This document shows positions 32,776 through 41,885 of a stretch of 64,000 nucleotides of DNA, in pieces (within the stretch, counting starts at the first letter, position 1; each line of letters starts with the position of its first letter). The notes under the pieces were generated by a model. That model was not told where the DNA came from and ran no database searches. It worked only from the letters and a program-made list of their open reading frames with translations. The translations under genes and the position numbers were made by a program. Source of the stretch: Marinobacterium rhizophilum (GTDB lineage: Bacteria; Pseudomonadota; Gammaproteobacteria; Pseudomonadales; Balneatricaceae); contig NZ_CP073347.1 of the NCBI RefSeq assembly GCF_024397915.1, positions 3,038,001 to 3,102,000 of the forward strand. The letters are read 5' to 3'.

Positions 32776-34545
32776 TCAGAGGGCCCGGCGTGGCAACAGG
32801 TACAAGGGCCCGTGCAGGGCGGTTTTGGCAGCCTTCCTGGCTTGTGCGGCAAGTTCTGCGACTTCCTGAAACCCCGGGCAGCGATACGGGTCTGGATGCA
32901 CCACCCCCACGGCAAGCCCCAGCAACTCATGCAACACTTGCGTGCCGTCCCGCCCCTCGACCCAGAGACCACCGTCCTTCAAGTGCTGGGAATCGTAGAA
33001 CTCGCGCACCGAATGCCCGAAATCTTCCAGAATGCGCTCACAGGCCGATCTCCACAGACCATGACGAAAGATCACCACAAAGTCGTCACCGCCGATATGG
33101 CCGACAAAGGTATCAGGCGCGCTGGCATGCCGCGTCAGCAGGTCACCAAGGTGACGGATAACCCGGTCGCCACGGGCATAACCGTAGCGATCGTTGTAGA
33201 CCTTGAACTGGTTGAGGTCGAAATAGGCAACATGGAAGTCACAGGCACCGGCCAGCAGGCGATCCAGTTCCTCGTTTACCGGCACATTGCCCGGCAGCAG
33301 CGTCAGGGGGTTGGCATAGCGCGCCGTGCGAATCTTGAGCTCGGTGATGTTTCGCAACAGGTCCCGCACATTCCCCATTCCCAGGTAACTGCCGTCCTGA
33401 GTGATCAGGATATCCTGCTGAATCAGGGTGGATTCCTGCTCTGTCAGCAGATGGGATACCTGCTCCAGCGGCATATCCAGCTCGACCGCCAGAAAATCCC
33501 GTTGCAGGATGTGGCTTACCGAGCGCTGCTCGTAGAGCGCCCGGCCATACTGACTGGAATACAGTTCCCAGAGTTCGTGGCGGCGTAAAACCCCCACCGG
33601 CCGGCCATCGTCCAGCACCGGTATCAGGGTCAGGTCAGGGTGCTGGCACAACAGGCTACTGGCAGCTCCAATATTATCGGCCAGGGTCACGGCCGGTGCC
33701 GGCTTGAGCAACATGGCGGCGGTTTCACTTCGCTCAGTGTCCCGATAGCCGCGACCCTGGGGCATGGCAACGAGCCGGCAGGCCGCCACGGGCACCGGCA
33801 GCGATTGCGGCTTGCCAAGCAGAAACCCCTGACCGTAGCCCACACCCAGGAGCTGCAAGGTATGCAGCTCCCCACGGGTCTCTATCCCCTCGGCGATAAT
33901 GCGACAGCGGGTACTGTTGCCGATGTTGATAATGGATTTGACGAACTCGCGCTTCACGCTGTCCTGATCGATACCCCGCACGAAATGCTTGTCGATCTTG
34001 ACGTATGCCGGCTCTAGCTCGGACCAGAGTCGCAGGCCGGAATAGCCGGAGCCCAGATCGTCGATAGCAATGCCGAACCCCATATCCTGGTAATGGCGTA
34101 CGGCGGTCTGCGTCAGTCCGCAGTGATCAAAGGGGTGTTGTTCGGACAATTCGATAACGATGCTCGCCTGCGGGATTTGCAGCGCCTCGAGCCATTCCAG
34201 CGTCAGCCCCTGGGGGTGCCCCGGCAGGCCAAGTAGGGAGGCATTGATATTCAGAAACAACTTGCCGGCGGGGCGCAATTGCGCGAAACGCTCCAGCGCC
34301 AGGCGCCGGCACAGCAGCTCCAGCTCGGCCAGCCGGCCTTCAGCAAGCGCCGTTTCGAACAGCGGTCCCGGCATCTGCATGGCAGTGCCCTGGGGGCCAC
34401 GTATCAGGGCTTCGTGGCCGATCACCTCGCCGCTTTGCAGGTCGACAATGGGCTGGAAATAGGGTGTCAGGTTCTCATTGCGAATGATTGTATCCAGCAC
34501 ACTGAGTTGGTTCACCAAGGGCACTGTGTGAAGGCTTGACTGCAT
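32776..34545 (-). CDS. EAL-CBS-GGDEF protein, likely c-di-GMP phosphodiesterase
   Basis: This protein of 589 residues is counted from the ATG at 34545; ATGs at 34572 and 34611 are open too. An N-terminal EAL domain (about 20-265) keeps the catalytic set: GHEALIRGP, LFLNINASLL, VIELSEQHP, AIDDLGSGYSG, VKIDKHFVRG, IAEGIET, GQGFLLGKP. A CBS pair (about 275-395) follows, then a GGDEF domain whose signature is GGDDF (HIGGDDFVVIF) with no RxxD inhibitory site. I infer phosphodiesterase activity with the GGDDF domain acting as a sensor, and CBS control by an adenine nucleotide. No membrane helix is seen. It is 27 bases beyond the next GGDEF-EAL gene, so the two are probably co-expressed. Confidence 0.9.
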   Translation of the reverse strand: MQSSLHTVPLVNQLSVLDTIIRNENLTPYFQPIVDLQSGEVIGHEALIRGPQGTAMQMPGPLFETALAEGRLAELELLCRRLALERFAQLRPAGKLFLNINASLLGLPGHPQGLTLEWLEALQIPQASIVIELSEQHPFDHCGLTQTAVRHYQDMGFGIAIDDLGSGYSGLRLWSELEPAYVKIDKHFVRGIDQDSVKREFVKSIINIGNSTRCRIIAEGIETRGELHTLQLLGVGYGQGFLLGKPQSLPVPVAACRLVAMPQGRGYRDTERSETAAMLLKPAPAVTLADNIGAASSLLCQHPDLTLIPVLDDGRPVGVLRRHELWELYSSQYGRALYEQRSVSHILQRDFLAVELDMPLEQVSHLLTEQESTLIQQDILITQDGSYLGMGNVRDLLRNITELKIRTARYANPLTLLPGNVPVNEELDRLLAGACDFHVAYFDLNQFKVYNDRYGYARGDRVIRHLGDLLTRHASAPDTFVGHIGGDDFVVIFRHGLWRSACERILEDFGHSVREFYDSQHLKDGGLWVEGRDGTQVLHELLGLAVGVVHPDPYRCPGFQEVAELAAQARKAAKTALHGPLYLLPRRAL

Positions 34546-34638
34546 GCTGTATTCACCGGGAGCTAGCGACATTCTGGCCGCCAGACTATGCCCTGTTAAT
34601 GACAGATTCATGACAGCCGGTCGAATTGACCGCTGGAA

Positions 34639-37419
34639 TCAGTCGGTCAGCTCGACTTCCAGCAGTTGCAGCACCGACTCCAGCGGGGCCGGGCGCGCCA
34701 GCAGGTAGCCCTGCCCCATCTCGCAGTGGTTCTCCCGCAGGAAAGCCAGCTGCGCCGGGGTTTCGATCCCCTCCGCCACCACCTTGAGCCCCAGCTTGTG
34801 TGCCATGGCAATAACGGCGGCGGCAATTTCCATGTCATTGCGATCATGGGGTATATCGCGCACGAAGGATGCATCCACCTTGAGCTGATCCACCGGCAGC
34901 TGCTTGAGATAGCTGAGCGATGAGTAGCCGGTACCGAAGTCATCGATGGACAGCGTCACCCCCAGCTCCTTCAACGCACCGAGAATCTCCAGCACACGGT
35001 TAATGTCGTCCATGATCATGGACTCGGTAATTTCGAACTCCAGGTGACGCGACTCAAGGCCGCTATTCTGCAGCGCCAGGCGCACCGTATTCAGCAGATT
35101 CGGGTCGCGGAACTGGCGCAACGACAGGTTGACCGCGACCTTCACGTCATGCCCCTGCTCGATCAGGTGGAAACCGGCCCGGCAGGCTTCGTGAATGACC
35201 CAGTTACCCAGCGGCACGATGAGGCCGAGCTCTTCGGCCACCGGGATAAACTCGGCCGGTGAAATCCAGCCCCGCTCGGCATGGTGCCAGCGGATCAGGG
35301 CCTCCATGCCCACCAGCTGCAAGCCGCCCAGCAGGTTCCACTGCGGCTGGAACACGAGGCTGAAATGCCCCTCTTCCAGCGCTGTGCGCAGCTCGGCCTC
35401 CATCTGTGCCCGCCGCATGACTTCCTCATTCATCTCGCGGGTAAAGAACTGGTAATTGTTGCGCCCCTGGCGCTTGGCCCGGTACATCGCCAGGTCCGCG
35501 TTCTTCATCAGCACCGACCAGGTATCGCCATCGTCCGGCGCCAGGGTGATACCGATGCTGAAAGTGATCAGCACCTCGTGGCCGGCTACCGGGATCGGCG
35601 TCAGCAGCGCTTTTAGCAACTTCTCCGCCACCTTCTTGGCCTGGGCCAGGCCGGTCACCTGGGGCAGCAGGATAATAAACTCGTCACCGCCCAGGCGGGC
35701 AATGATATCGGCCTCGCGCAGGGTTACCCGCAGATGGCCTGCGATCGCCTGCAACAGCCGGTCACCGACATCATGGCCGAGGGTATCGTTAATCTGCTTG
35801 AAGTTGTCCAGGTCCAGATAGAACACCGCCAGCTGCTGCCCGGTACGGCGCACCTTGCGCAGCTCCTGGTCCAGCTGTTCACGGAACAGGCGCCGGTTGC
35901 CCAGCTGCGTAAGGGGGTCGTAGAAGGCGAGCTGCTCAATCTGCGCCTGGGAATGCTTCTGGGCAGAAATATCCTCGCTGATGCCAATAAAGTGGGTCAC
36001 GCTGCCATCGTCATCCAGAATGGGTGACACCGACAGCGCCGACCAGTAGAGGGCACCGGATTTTCGGCGATTGCGAATCTCGCCGTGCCAATCCTGCCCC
36101 GCCAGCAGCGACTGCCACATATCGCGGTAAACTTCGGCATCGGTTTCGCCGGATTTCAGCAATGACGGGCGCTGCGACAGCGCTTCCTCGACGCTGTAGC
36201 CGGTCACCTCACAGAATTCTTCGTTGACGTATTCGATAATGCCGCTGGCGTCGGTAATCACCACCATGCTGGAGCTTTGCTCCACCGCCCGCGACAGCTT
36301 GCGCAACTGATCCTCACGCCGGCTGCGCTCCACCGCCAGACTCACCAGCCGCGCCGCCTGCTCCAGCAACTTGATCTGGGCCGATGTCGGCCCGCCGACT
36401 TCCGGCGAATAAAAACAGCAGGTTCCCAGTACGTCACCGTGACTGCCGAGCACCGGTTCCGACCAGCAGGCGCTGATATTTGCCCGTCGGGTGAGGTCGA
36501 CAAAGGACTCGAAATAGGGATGTTCGTTGGTATCCTCGATGATCACCCGCTTGCCCGTCGCGGCGGCCGTGCCGCAGGCGCCCACGCCGTCTGCGGCCGC
36601 CAGGCCGTCTGTCGCCGCGCAGAAATAGTCCGGCAGGGAGGGGGCCGCGATCGAGCGGAGCAGCCGATCCTTGTCCAGCAGCATGACGGAAGCGAGCAAC
36701 CCGGGGTAGGCCTGCTCCACCGTTTCGACCAGCCGCTCAACCACGGCGGGCAGGGCAATACCGCGCAGCAGACAGTCCAGCGTCATGTTTTGCAGCCGCG
36801 TGATTACCTCTTCCTGTCGCTGCTCGGTAATGTCTTTGCCGATCACCAGCAGGGCCTGTTCCTGCCCACCCTGTACCGGCAGGCGGGTGCGCAGGAAGCT
36901 CACCAGGCGCGGCCGACGGCCGGCGCTGTGCACCCAGTCTTCGCCGCGAAAAATGCCATCGGCTTTCAGGGCACGGCGATCCTGCGCCGCAATCCGCTGA
37001 CCGTCGGCCACCGAGAATACTTCGCTGCTGGTTTTGCCTCGCAGCAGCTCATTATCCAGTCCCGAAAATTCGGCAAAAGCCCGGTTGCAGTCCAGAAACT
37101 GGCCCCGCGCATTCTTGATAGATGCGGCCTCAGGCAATGCATCGAAGATGGCCCGGTAGCGTTGCTGACCCGCTTCGAGTTCCGCCAGCCGCACCTGCTG
37201 ACCGCGGTTGCGGTACCAAAGCAGCGCCAGCGCCGCCAGCGCCACAAGCAGCACAACGAGTAGCACGGCCAGCGTCATTATTGGACTCTCCTGCAGCCCC
37301 TCAATACCGGCGGCCATGGCAACCGATGACCAGAGCCCGGACACGGCCAGCACAGCCCCCGGATGCAACCTTCGCTTTGGCGCTACACAAGCAGACATCT
37401 TCCTGCGTTCTGCTGACAT
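34639..37419 (-). CDS. membrane PAS-GAF-PAS-GGDEF-EAL protein (c-di-GMP turnover)
   Basis: This 926-residue protein (ATG with AGGAG 6 bases upstream) has a signal-like first segment and a membrane helix near 48-70. PAS (about 80-200), GAF (210-365), PAS (375-490), GGDEF (500-660) and EAL (670-920) follow. The GGDEF motif is intact (RLGGDEFIILLP), with an RxxD inhibitory site (READ) five residues before it. The EAL catalytic residues are all visible (MEALIRWHH, VAVNLSLRQF, FEITESM, SIDDFGTGYSS, LKVDASFV, VAEGIET). It could therefore make or degrade c-di-GMP, depending on the sensory input. Confidence 0.93.
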   Translation of the reverse strand: MSAERRKMSACVAPKRRLHPGAVLAVSGLWSSVAMAAGIEGLQESPIMTLAVLLVVLLVALAALALLWYRNRGQQVRLAELEAGQQRYRAIFDALPEAASIKNARGQFLDCNRAFAEFSGLDNELLRGKTSSEVFSVADGQRIAAQDRRALKADGIFRGEDWVHSAGRRPRLVSFLRTRLPVQGGQEQALLVIGKDITEQRQEEVITRLQNMTLDCLLRGIALPAVVERLVETVEQAYPGLLASVMLLDKDRLLRSIAAPSLPDYFCAATDGLAAADGVGACGTAAATGKRVIIEDTNEHPYFESFVDLTRRANISACWSEPVLGSHGDVLGTCCFYSPEVGGPTSAQIKLLEQAARLVSLAVERSRREDQLRKLSRAVEQSSSMVVITDASGIIEYVNEEFCEVTGYSVEEALSQRPSLLKSGETDAEVYRDMWQSLLAGQDWHGEIRNRRKSGALYWSALSVSPILDDDGSVTHFIGISEDISAQKHSQAQIEQLAFYDPLTQLGNRRLFREQLDQELRKVRRTGQQLAVFYLDLDNFKQINDTLGHDVGDRLLQAIAGHLRVTLREADIIARLGGDEFIILLPQVTGLAQAKKVAEKLLKALLTPIPVAGHEVLITFSIGITLAPDDGDTWSVLMKNADLAMYRAKRQGRNNYQFFTREMNEEVMRRAQMEAELRTALEEGHFSLVFQPQWNLLGGLQLVGMEALIRWHHAERGWISPAEFIPVAEELGLIVPLGNWVIHEACRAGFHLIEQGHDVKVAVNLSLRQFRDPNLLNTVRLALQNSGLESRHLEFEITESMIMDDINRVLEILGALKELGVTLSIDDFGTGYSSLSYLKQLPVDQLKVDASFVRDIPHDRNDMEIAAAVIAMAHKLGLKVVAEGIETPAQLAFLRENHCEMGQGYLLARPAPLESVLQLLEVELTD

Positions 37420-37634
37420 CCCTGGCTCCTGACTTAAGCTGACTCATCAGAGTCCAGCCGACTTCGCTGCAAAGATTCAATGGTGTAGCAAGCAACCACC
37501 CGTGATGTTGCAGCGTCCGTCCCGCACCACCCTTGACCAGGCTACCCCAAGCACATCCTGCATGATGTTAACCCCTACCGCAAACCGGATGGGCTGCCCG
37601 ACCCTGCCGCTAACAGCATTTAGCCAAGCAGGCA
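37420..37634. other. intergenic region, nothing recognised
   Basis: These 215 bases separate the PAS-GAF-PAS-GGDEF-EAL gene from the small Cys-tailed protein. I see no convincing frame, hairpin terminator or promoter, except the AGGAG that serves the downstream gene. Confidence 0.6.
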
Positions 37635-37817
37635 TTACAGCTTGCAGGCACCGCCGGCACAGTCATCAAAATCCATGCTGTCCAGCTCTTCACGTTCGGC
37701 CTGGGCCTGGGCCAGTCGCTGCAGCAATTCACCTTCGGTACCGGTGCCCGCCTCGACGCCCGCACGGGCGAACACCGCCAGCAGGGTATTGAGTTCCGTC
37801 AGTGTAAAATCATTCAT
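37635..37817 (-). CDS. small Cys-tailed hypothetical protein
   Basis: This 60-residue protein starts at the ATG 37817 (MNDFTLTELNTLLAVF, with AAAGGAAAG upstream); upstream in-frame starts run into recJ. It is predicted to be two helices with an Ala/Glu-rich coiled segment (LLQRLAQAQAEREELD), ending in DDCAGGACKL. The two Cys at positions -7 and -3 from the end could bind a metal, form a disulfide or be modified. I do not recognise a family. It lies 55 bases after recJ on the same strand. Confidence 0.65.
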   Translation of the reverse strand: MNDFTLTELNTLLAVFARAGVEAGTGTEGELLQRLAQAQAEREELDSMDFDDCAGGACKL

Positions 37818-37872
37818 TGCGCACTTTCCTTTCATCACCAGAATAAGGGGGCCCGCAGAGCCCCGGTATGAT

Positions 37873-39609
37873 TCAGCCGATGGCTTCAAGGTGCTCCACC
37901 ATCAGCTGCAGATTACGCTGGCCGCGAAACTCGTTCACATCCAGCCGGTAAACCACCCGCACGCGCTGCACCGACGTATCCGGCCAGTGCACGGTATCAA
38001 TATTAAACCAGATGGCATCAATGGCCAGTCCGCTAGTCGGCTCCATCAGCACCAGCTTGAGGTGGCGCTGCCCGACGATACGCTGTTGCAACAGACCAAA
38101 CTCGCCATCGAACAGCGGCTCCGGGAACATCTGCCCCCAGGGCCCTCCCTCGCGCAGCACTTCAGCCAGTTCGACACTGAAATCCGCCGCGCCCAGGGTG
38201 CCGTCCGTCAGTAGCCGGCGCGTCAGTGCAGCCGCATCAAGCTGCAGACGCACCTGCTCGTCAAAGGCGGTTCTGAAATCGGCGAACTGTGCCGTATCCA
38301 GCGTCATGCCCGCTGCCATCGCATGGCCGCCAAACTTGCTAAGCATACCCGGGTAGCGCGCGGCGATAGCATCCAGGCCATCACGAATATGGAAACCGCT
38401 GATCGAGCGTGCCGAGCCCTTGATCTGGCCATCATCGCCGGGCGCAAAGGCAATCACCGGGCGATGTACCCGCTCCTTGATGCGCGATGCCAGAATGCCG
38501 ATCACGCCCTGGTGCCAGCTTTCATCATAGAGGCAGAGCCCCATGGGCAACTCGGATTCATCCAGCTCGAGCCGCGCCAACGAATGCAGCGCCTGCTGCT
38601 GCATTTCCTGCTCAATGCCCCGGCGCTCCTGGTTCAGCTCGTCTAGCGTGCGGGCAAGCTCCAGCGCACGGTCCGCATCATCGGTGAGCAGGCACTCGAT
38701 GCCGATGGACATGTCTTCCAGGCGGCCGGCAGCATTGAGGCGCGGCGCCAGGGCAAAGCCCAGATCGCTGGCCACCAGGCGCGACCGAGTGCGACCGGAA
38801 ACCTCAATCAGGGCAGCGATACCGGGGCGCGCCTTGCCGGCGCGAATACGCTGCAAGCCCTGATGCACCAGCACACGGTTGTTGTGTTCCAGCGCCACCA
38901 CATCGGCCACGGTACCCAATGCTACCAGGTCCAGCAGGCTCGCCAGATTCGGCGCCGCCATGTTCTGCTGCGCGAACCAGCCGTTGGCGCTGAGGGCACG
39001 ACGCAAGGCGATCATGACGTAAAAAATCACCCCCACGCCACAGGTCGACTTGGCGATAAAACCGCAGCCGGGCTGGTTAGGGTTAACGATGGCGCAGGCC
39101 GCTGGCAGCTCGCTGCCGGCCAGGTGATGATCCGTGACCACCACATCCATACCGCAGGCATTGGCATGGGCCACACCGTCCAGACTGGAAATGCCGTTAT
39201 CCACCGTCACCAGCAATTGCGGCCCGCGCGCGCGCGCCACCTCGACAATCTCCGGACTCAGGCCGTAACCGTACTCGAAGCGATTGGGGACCAGGTAACC
39301 CACCTCTGCCGCCCCCATCATGCGCAGCGCCAGCACCGCCACCGAGGTACTGGTAGCGCCGTCACAGTCGAAGTCGCCGACGATCAGTATGTGCTCGCCA
39401 GCGGTAATGGCCCGAACCAGCCGGGCCACGGCGGCGTCCAGCCCGTGCAGGCCCGAGTCCGGCAGCAACTCACTGAGCGAGCGCCCCAGCAGGTTCAGCG
39501 ACTGCACGCCGCGGGCGGCATAGATGCGCGCCAGCACCGGATGGGTTTCGCTGAATACCGGCAGGCTGCTGTCCGGGTCAGGCCGCCGTTCAATCTGGAT
39601 GTCCGTCAT
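37873..39609 (-). CDS. recJ: single-stranded-DNA-specific exonuclease RecJ
   Basis: RecJ is a 5'-3' ssDNA exonuclease in recombination and mismatch repair. The 578-residue protein matches the family length and has DHH-family motifs: VGDFDCDGATSTSVAVLAL, VTVDNGISS, VVTDHHLAG, and the DHHA1 signature KFGGHAMAAGMTL. It lies 4 bases after the ElyC-like gene in the thrC-to-recJ run seen in Pseudomonas relatives. Confidence 0.97.
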   Translation of the reverse strand: MTDIQIERRPDPDSSLPVFSETHPVLARIYAARGVQSLNLLGRSLSELLPDSGLHGLDAAVARLVRAITAGEHILIVGDFDCDGATSTSVAVLALRMMGAAEVGYLVPNRFEYGYGLSPEIVEVARARGPQLLVTVDNGISSLDGVAHANACGMDVVVTDHHLAGSELPAACAIVNPNQPGCGFIAKSTCGVGVIFYVMIALRRALSANGWFAQQNMAAPNLASLLDLVALGTVADVVALEHNNRVLVHQGLQRIRAGKARPGIAALIEVSGRTRSRLVASDLGFALAPRLNAAGRLEDMSIGIECLLTDDADRALELARTLDELNQERRGIEQEMQQQALHSLARLELDESELPMGLCLYDESWHQGVIGILASRIKERVHRPVIAFAPGDDGQIKGSARSISGFHIRDGLDAIAARYPGMLSKFGGHAMAAGMTLDTAQFADFRTAFDEQVRLQLDAAALTRRLLTDGTLGAADFSVELAEVLREGGPWGQMFPEPLFDGEFGLLQQRIVGQRHLKLVLMEPTSGLAIDAIWFNIDTVHWPDTSVQRVRVVYRLDVNEFRGQRNLQLMVEHLEAIG

Positions 39610-39613
39610 GGCA

Positions 39614-40417
39614 TCAGGCCTCCGGTGCCGGGAAAAAGGCCGAGGTGCGCCCGGTCAGGTGATAAATCAGCAAACCGGTCCACTCCCGCACACCGACAAC
39701 CAGGTCACGCAGATTGAGCGCGAACTGCGGCCTGAAAAAGTCATTCGTGCTGATGTAATCCACGGGATAGGGCACGACCTGCCAGCCCAGCTGACGATAA
39801 ATGCCCACGGAGCGTGGCATGTGAAAAGCGGAGGTCACCAGCAGCCAGGGCTGCTGCGGCACGCCACCGAGCAGGCGGGCACTGAACAGGGCATTTTCCC
39901 AGGTATTACGCGAATCACGTTCGAACAGCACCGGCCGGGACGACAGACGGGGCGGCAGCGTATCCAGCCAGGCTTTGGCCACATCCGCACCCCGAAAACG
40001 GCTGTCCAGCACGGCGGCGGAACCGCCGCTAAACAGCACCTGGGCGTCGGGGTAGCGTTGCATCAGTTGCGGCAGCACCATCAGGCGCTCGGCGGCACTG
40101 TTGAACTGGCTTTGCCCCCAGCGGGCACTTAGATCCGCATCTTCGCCACCGCCGAGCACCATGATACCGGCCACGGACGCCGGCAGCATCTCGGGCTTGA
40201 AGCGCGACTCCAGCGGGTTCAGCAACAGGTTACCGAAAGGCATCAGCATCAGCGCCACCATGGCCAGCGCCAGCATACTCAGCAGTGAGCTGGCCCAGCG
40301 ACGGCGCAGCCAGCCCCCCAGGGTAGTAAGCACCAGTAACAACACCAGCAGGTTGTCGGGCTGCACCGCCAGCCAGAGGGTCTTGGAAATCAGGAAGAAG
40401 AGGTTATCCACAGGCAT
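39614..40417 (-). CDS. YdcF/ElyC family (DUF218) membrane protein
   Basis: This 267-residue protein (ATG at 40417, MPVDNLFFLISKTL) has two N-terminal membrane helices and a DUF218 domain: GIMVLGGGEDADL, ADAQVLFSGGSA-like DAQVLFSGGSAAVLD, RDSRNTWENALFSARLL and LLVTSAFHMPRSVGIY. E. coli ElyC supports envelope integrity and lipid-carrier use at low temperature. Assignment to ElyC rather than another DUF218 member is inferred from the membrane topology and size. Confidence 0.9.
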   Translation of the reverse strand: MPVDNLFFLISKTLWLAVQPDNLLVLLLVLTTLGGWLRRRWASSLLSMLALAMVALMLMPFGNLLLNPLESRFKPEMLPASVAGIMVLGGGEDADLSARWGQSQFNSAAERLMVLPQLMQRYPDAQVLFSGGSAAVLDSRFRGADVAKAWLDTLPPRLSSRPVLFERDSRNTWENALFSARLLGGVPQQPWLLVTSAFHMPRSVGIYRQLGWQVVPYPVDYISTNDFFRPQFALNLRDLVVGVREWTGLLIYHLTGRTSAFFPAPEA

Positions 40418-40480
40418 GCACCCGATAGGCAAAGCCAGCGGCTCTGCCTATCGGACTCAACACTTCAGACCCGCTCGCCA

Positions 40481-41875
40481 TCAGGCCTTGTGGACATGGG
40501 AGGCCAGGTACGCCTGAACCACGGACAGGTCATTGGGCAGCACCTCGTAGTGTTCCGCACGCTCGAACAGGTCGGCCATGGCTTCTGGCAGCTGGGGTGA
40601 TTCCAGACCGGCCTTGACCACCGGTTCCGGGAACTTGACCGGATGCGCCGTTGCCAGGGTGATCATCGGAATGCTGCGATCCCGGTTGCAGTCACGTCCC
40701 GCCTGCAGGCCGATCGCGGTGTGCGGGTCCAGCAGGTAGCCGGTTTGCGCATGCACCTCCCGAATCAGCTTGCAGGTGGTTTCGTCGTCTACGGCCTGGC
40801 TGTCAAACAGCTCGCGCACCTTGTTCCAGCGCGCATCGTCGAGCTGTACAGCGTCGGTGCGAAAACGCGCCATCAGGTCGGAAATGGCGGCACCATCACG
40901 GTCGTACACATCGAACAACAGGCGCTCGAAGTTGGACGACACCATGATGTCCATGGACGGCGACAGGGTATGAACCAGCTCGCCGCGGCTCATGTCGTTG
41001 CCGGAAATCACCCGGTGAAGGATATCGTTGCGGTTGGTTGCCACCACCAGCTGGGCGATGGGCAGACCCATCTGCTTGGCCAGGTAACCGGCGAAAATAT
41101 CACCGAAGTTGCCGGTCGGTACCGAGAAGGCGACTTCGCGATGGGGTCCACCCACCGCCAGAGAGGCGGCGAAGTAGTACACGATCTGGGACATGATGCG
41201 CGCCCAGTTGATCGAGTTCACAGCACCCAGTTTCAGCCCCTTGAGGAAGGCCTGATCGGCGAAGCTGTCCTTGACCATCTGCTGGCAGTCGTCAAAGTTG
41301 CCTTGCAGCGCGATATTGAAGACATTGTCGGCCTTGACCGTCGTCATCTGGCGTCGCTGCACCTCAGACACCCGCTTGTTGGGGTGCAGGATGAAGATAT
41401 CCAGGTGATCGCTGTGGCGGCAGCCCTCGATGGCAGCGGAGCCGGTATCACCGGAGGTTGCCCCCATGATCACTAGGCGTTCGCCACGCTTGGCCAGCGC
41501 ATGGTCCATCAGGCGTCCCAGCAGCTGCAGCGCGAAGTCCTTGAATGCAAGAGTCGGACCGTGAAACAGCTCCAGCACCCATTCGTTGCTGCCCAGCTGT
41601 ACCAGCGGCGCCACGGCCTTGTGGTCAAAAGCGGCGTAGGTTTCATCCACCATTTTTTTCAGGTCCGCATCATCGATGCAGTCGCTGACAAAGGGCTGAA
41701 TAACCTTGAACGCCAGTTCGTGGTAAGGCAGCGCCGCCCAGGAAGCGATTTCTTCGGTGCTGAAGGTCGGCAGTGTTTCGGGCACGTAGAGGCCGCCATC
41801 ACTGGCAAGACCCGCCAGCAACACTTCCTCGAAATTAAGCGCCGGCGCCTGGCCGCGGGTCGAAATGTATTTCAT
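40481..41875 (-). CDS. thrC: threonine synthase
   Basis: ThrC converts O-phosphohomoserine to threonine with PLP. The 464-residue protein has MKYISTRGQAPALNFEEVLLAG at the start, the PLP-Lys in HGPTLAFKDFALQLLG, and GATSGDTGSAAIEGC and SVPTGNFGDIFAGYLAK. It lies 10 bases after hom, forming hom-thrC. Confidence 0.98.
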   Translation of the reverse strand: MKYISTRGQAPALNFEEVLLAGLASDGGLYVPETLPTFSTEEIASWAALPYHELAFKVIQPFVSDCIDDADLKKMVDETYAAFDHKAVAPLVQLGSNEWVLELFHGPTLAFKDFALQLLGRLMDHALAKRGERLVIMGATSGDTGSAAIEGCRHSDHLDIFILHPNKRVSEVQRRQMTTVKADNVFNIALQGNFDDCQQMVKDSFADQAFLKGLKLGAVNSINWARIMSQIVYYFAASLAVGGPHREVAFSVPTGNFGDIFAGYLAKQMGLPIAQLVVATNRNDILHRVISGNDMSRGELVHTLSPSMDIMVSSNFERLLFDVYDRDGAAISDLMARFRTDAVQLDDARWNKVRELFDSQAVDDETTCKLIREVHAQTGYLLDPHTAIGLQAGRDCNRDRSIPMITLATAHPVKFPEPVVKAGLESPQLPEAMADLFERAEHYEVLPNDLSVVQAYLASHVHKA

Positions 41876-41885
41876 GCTCGTTTCC

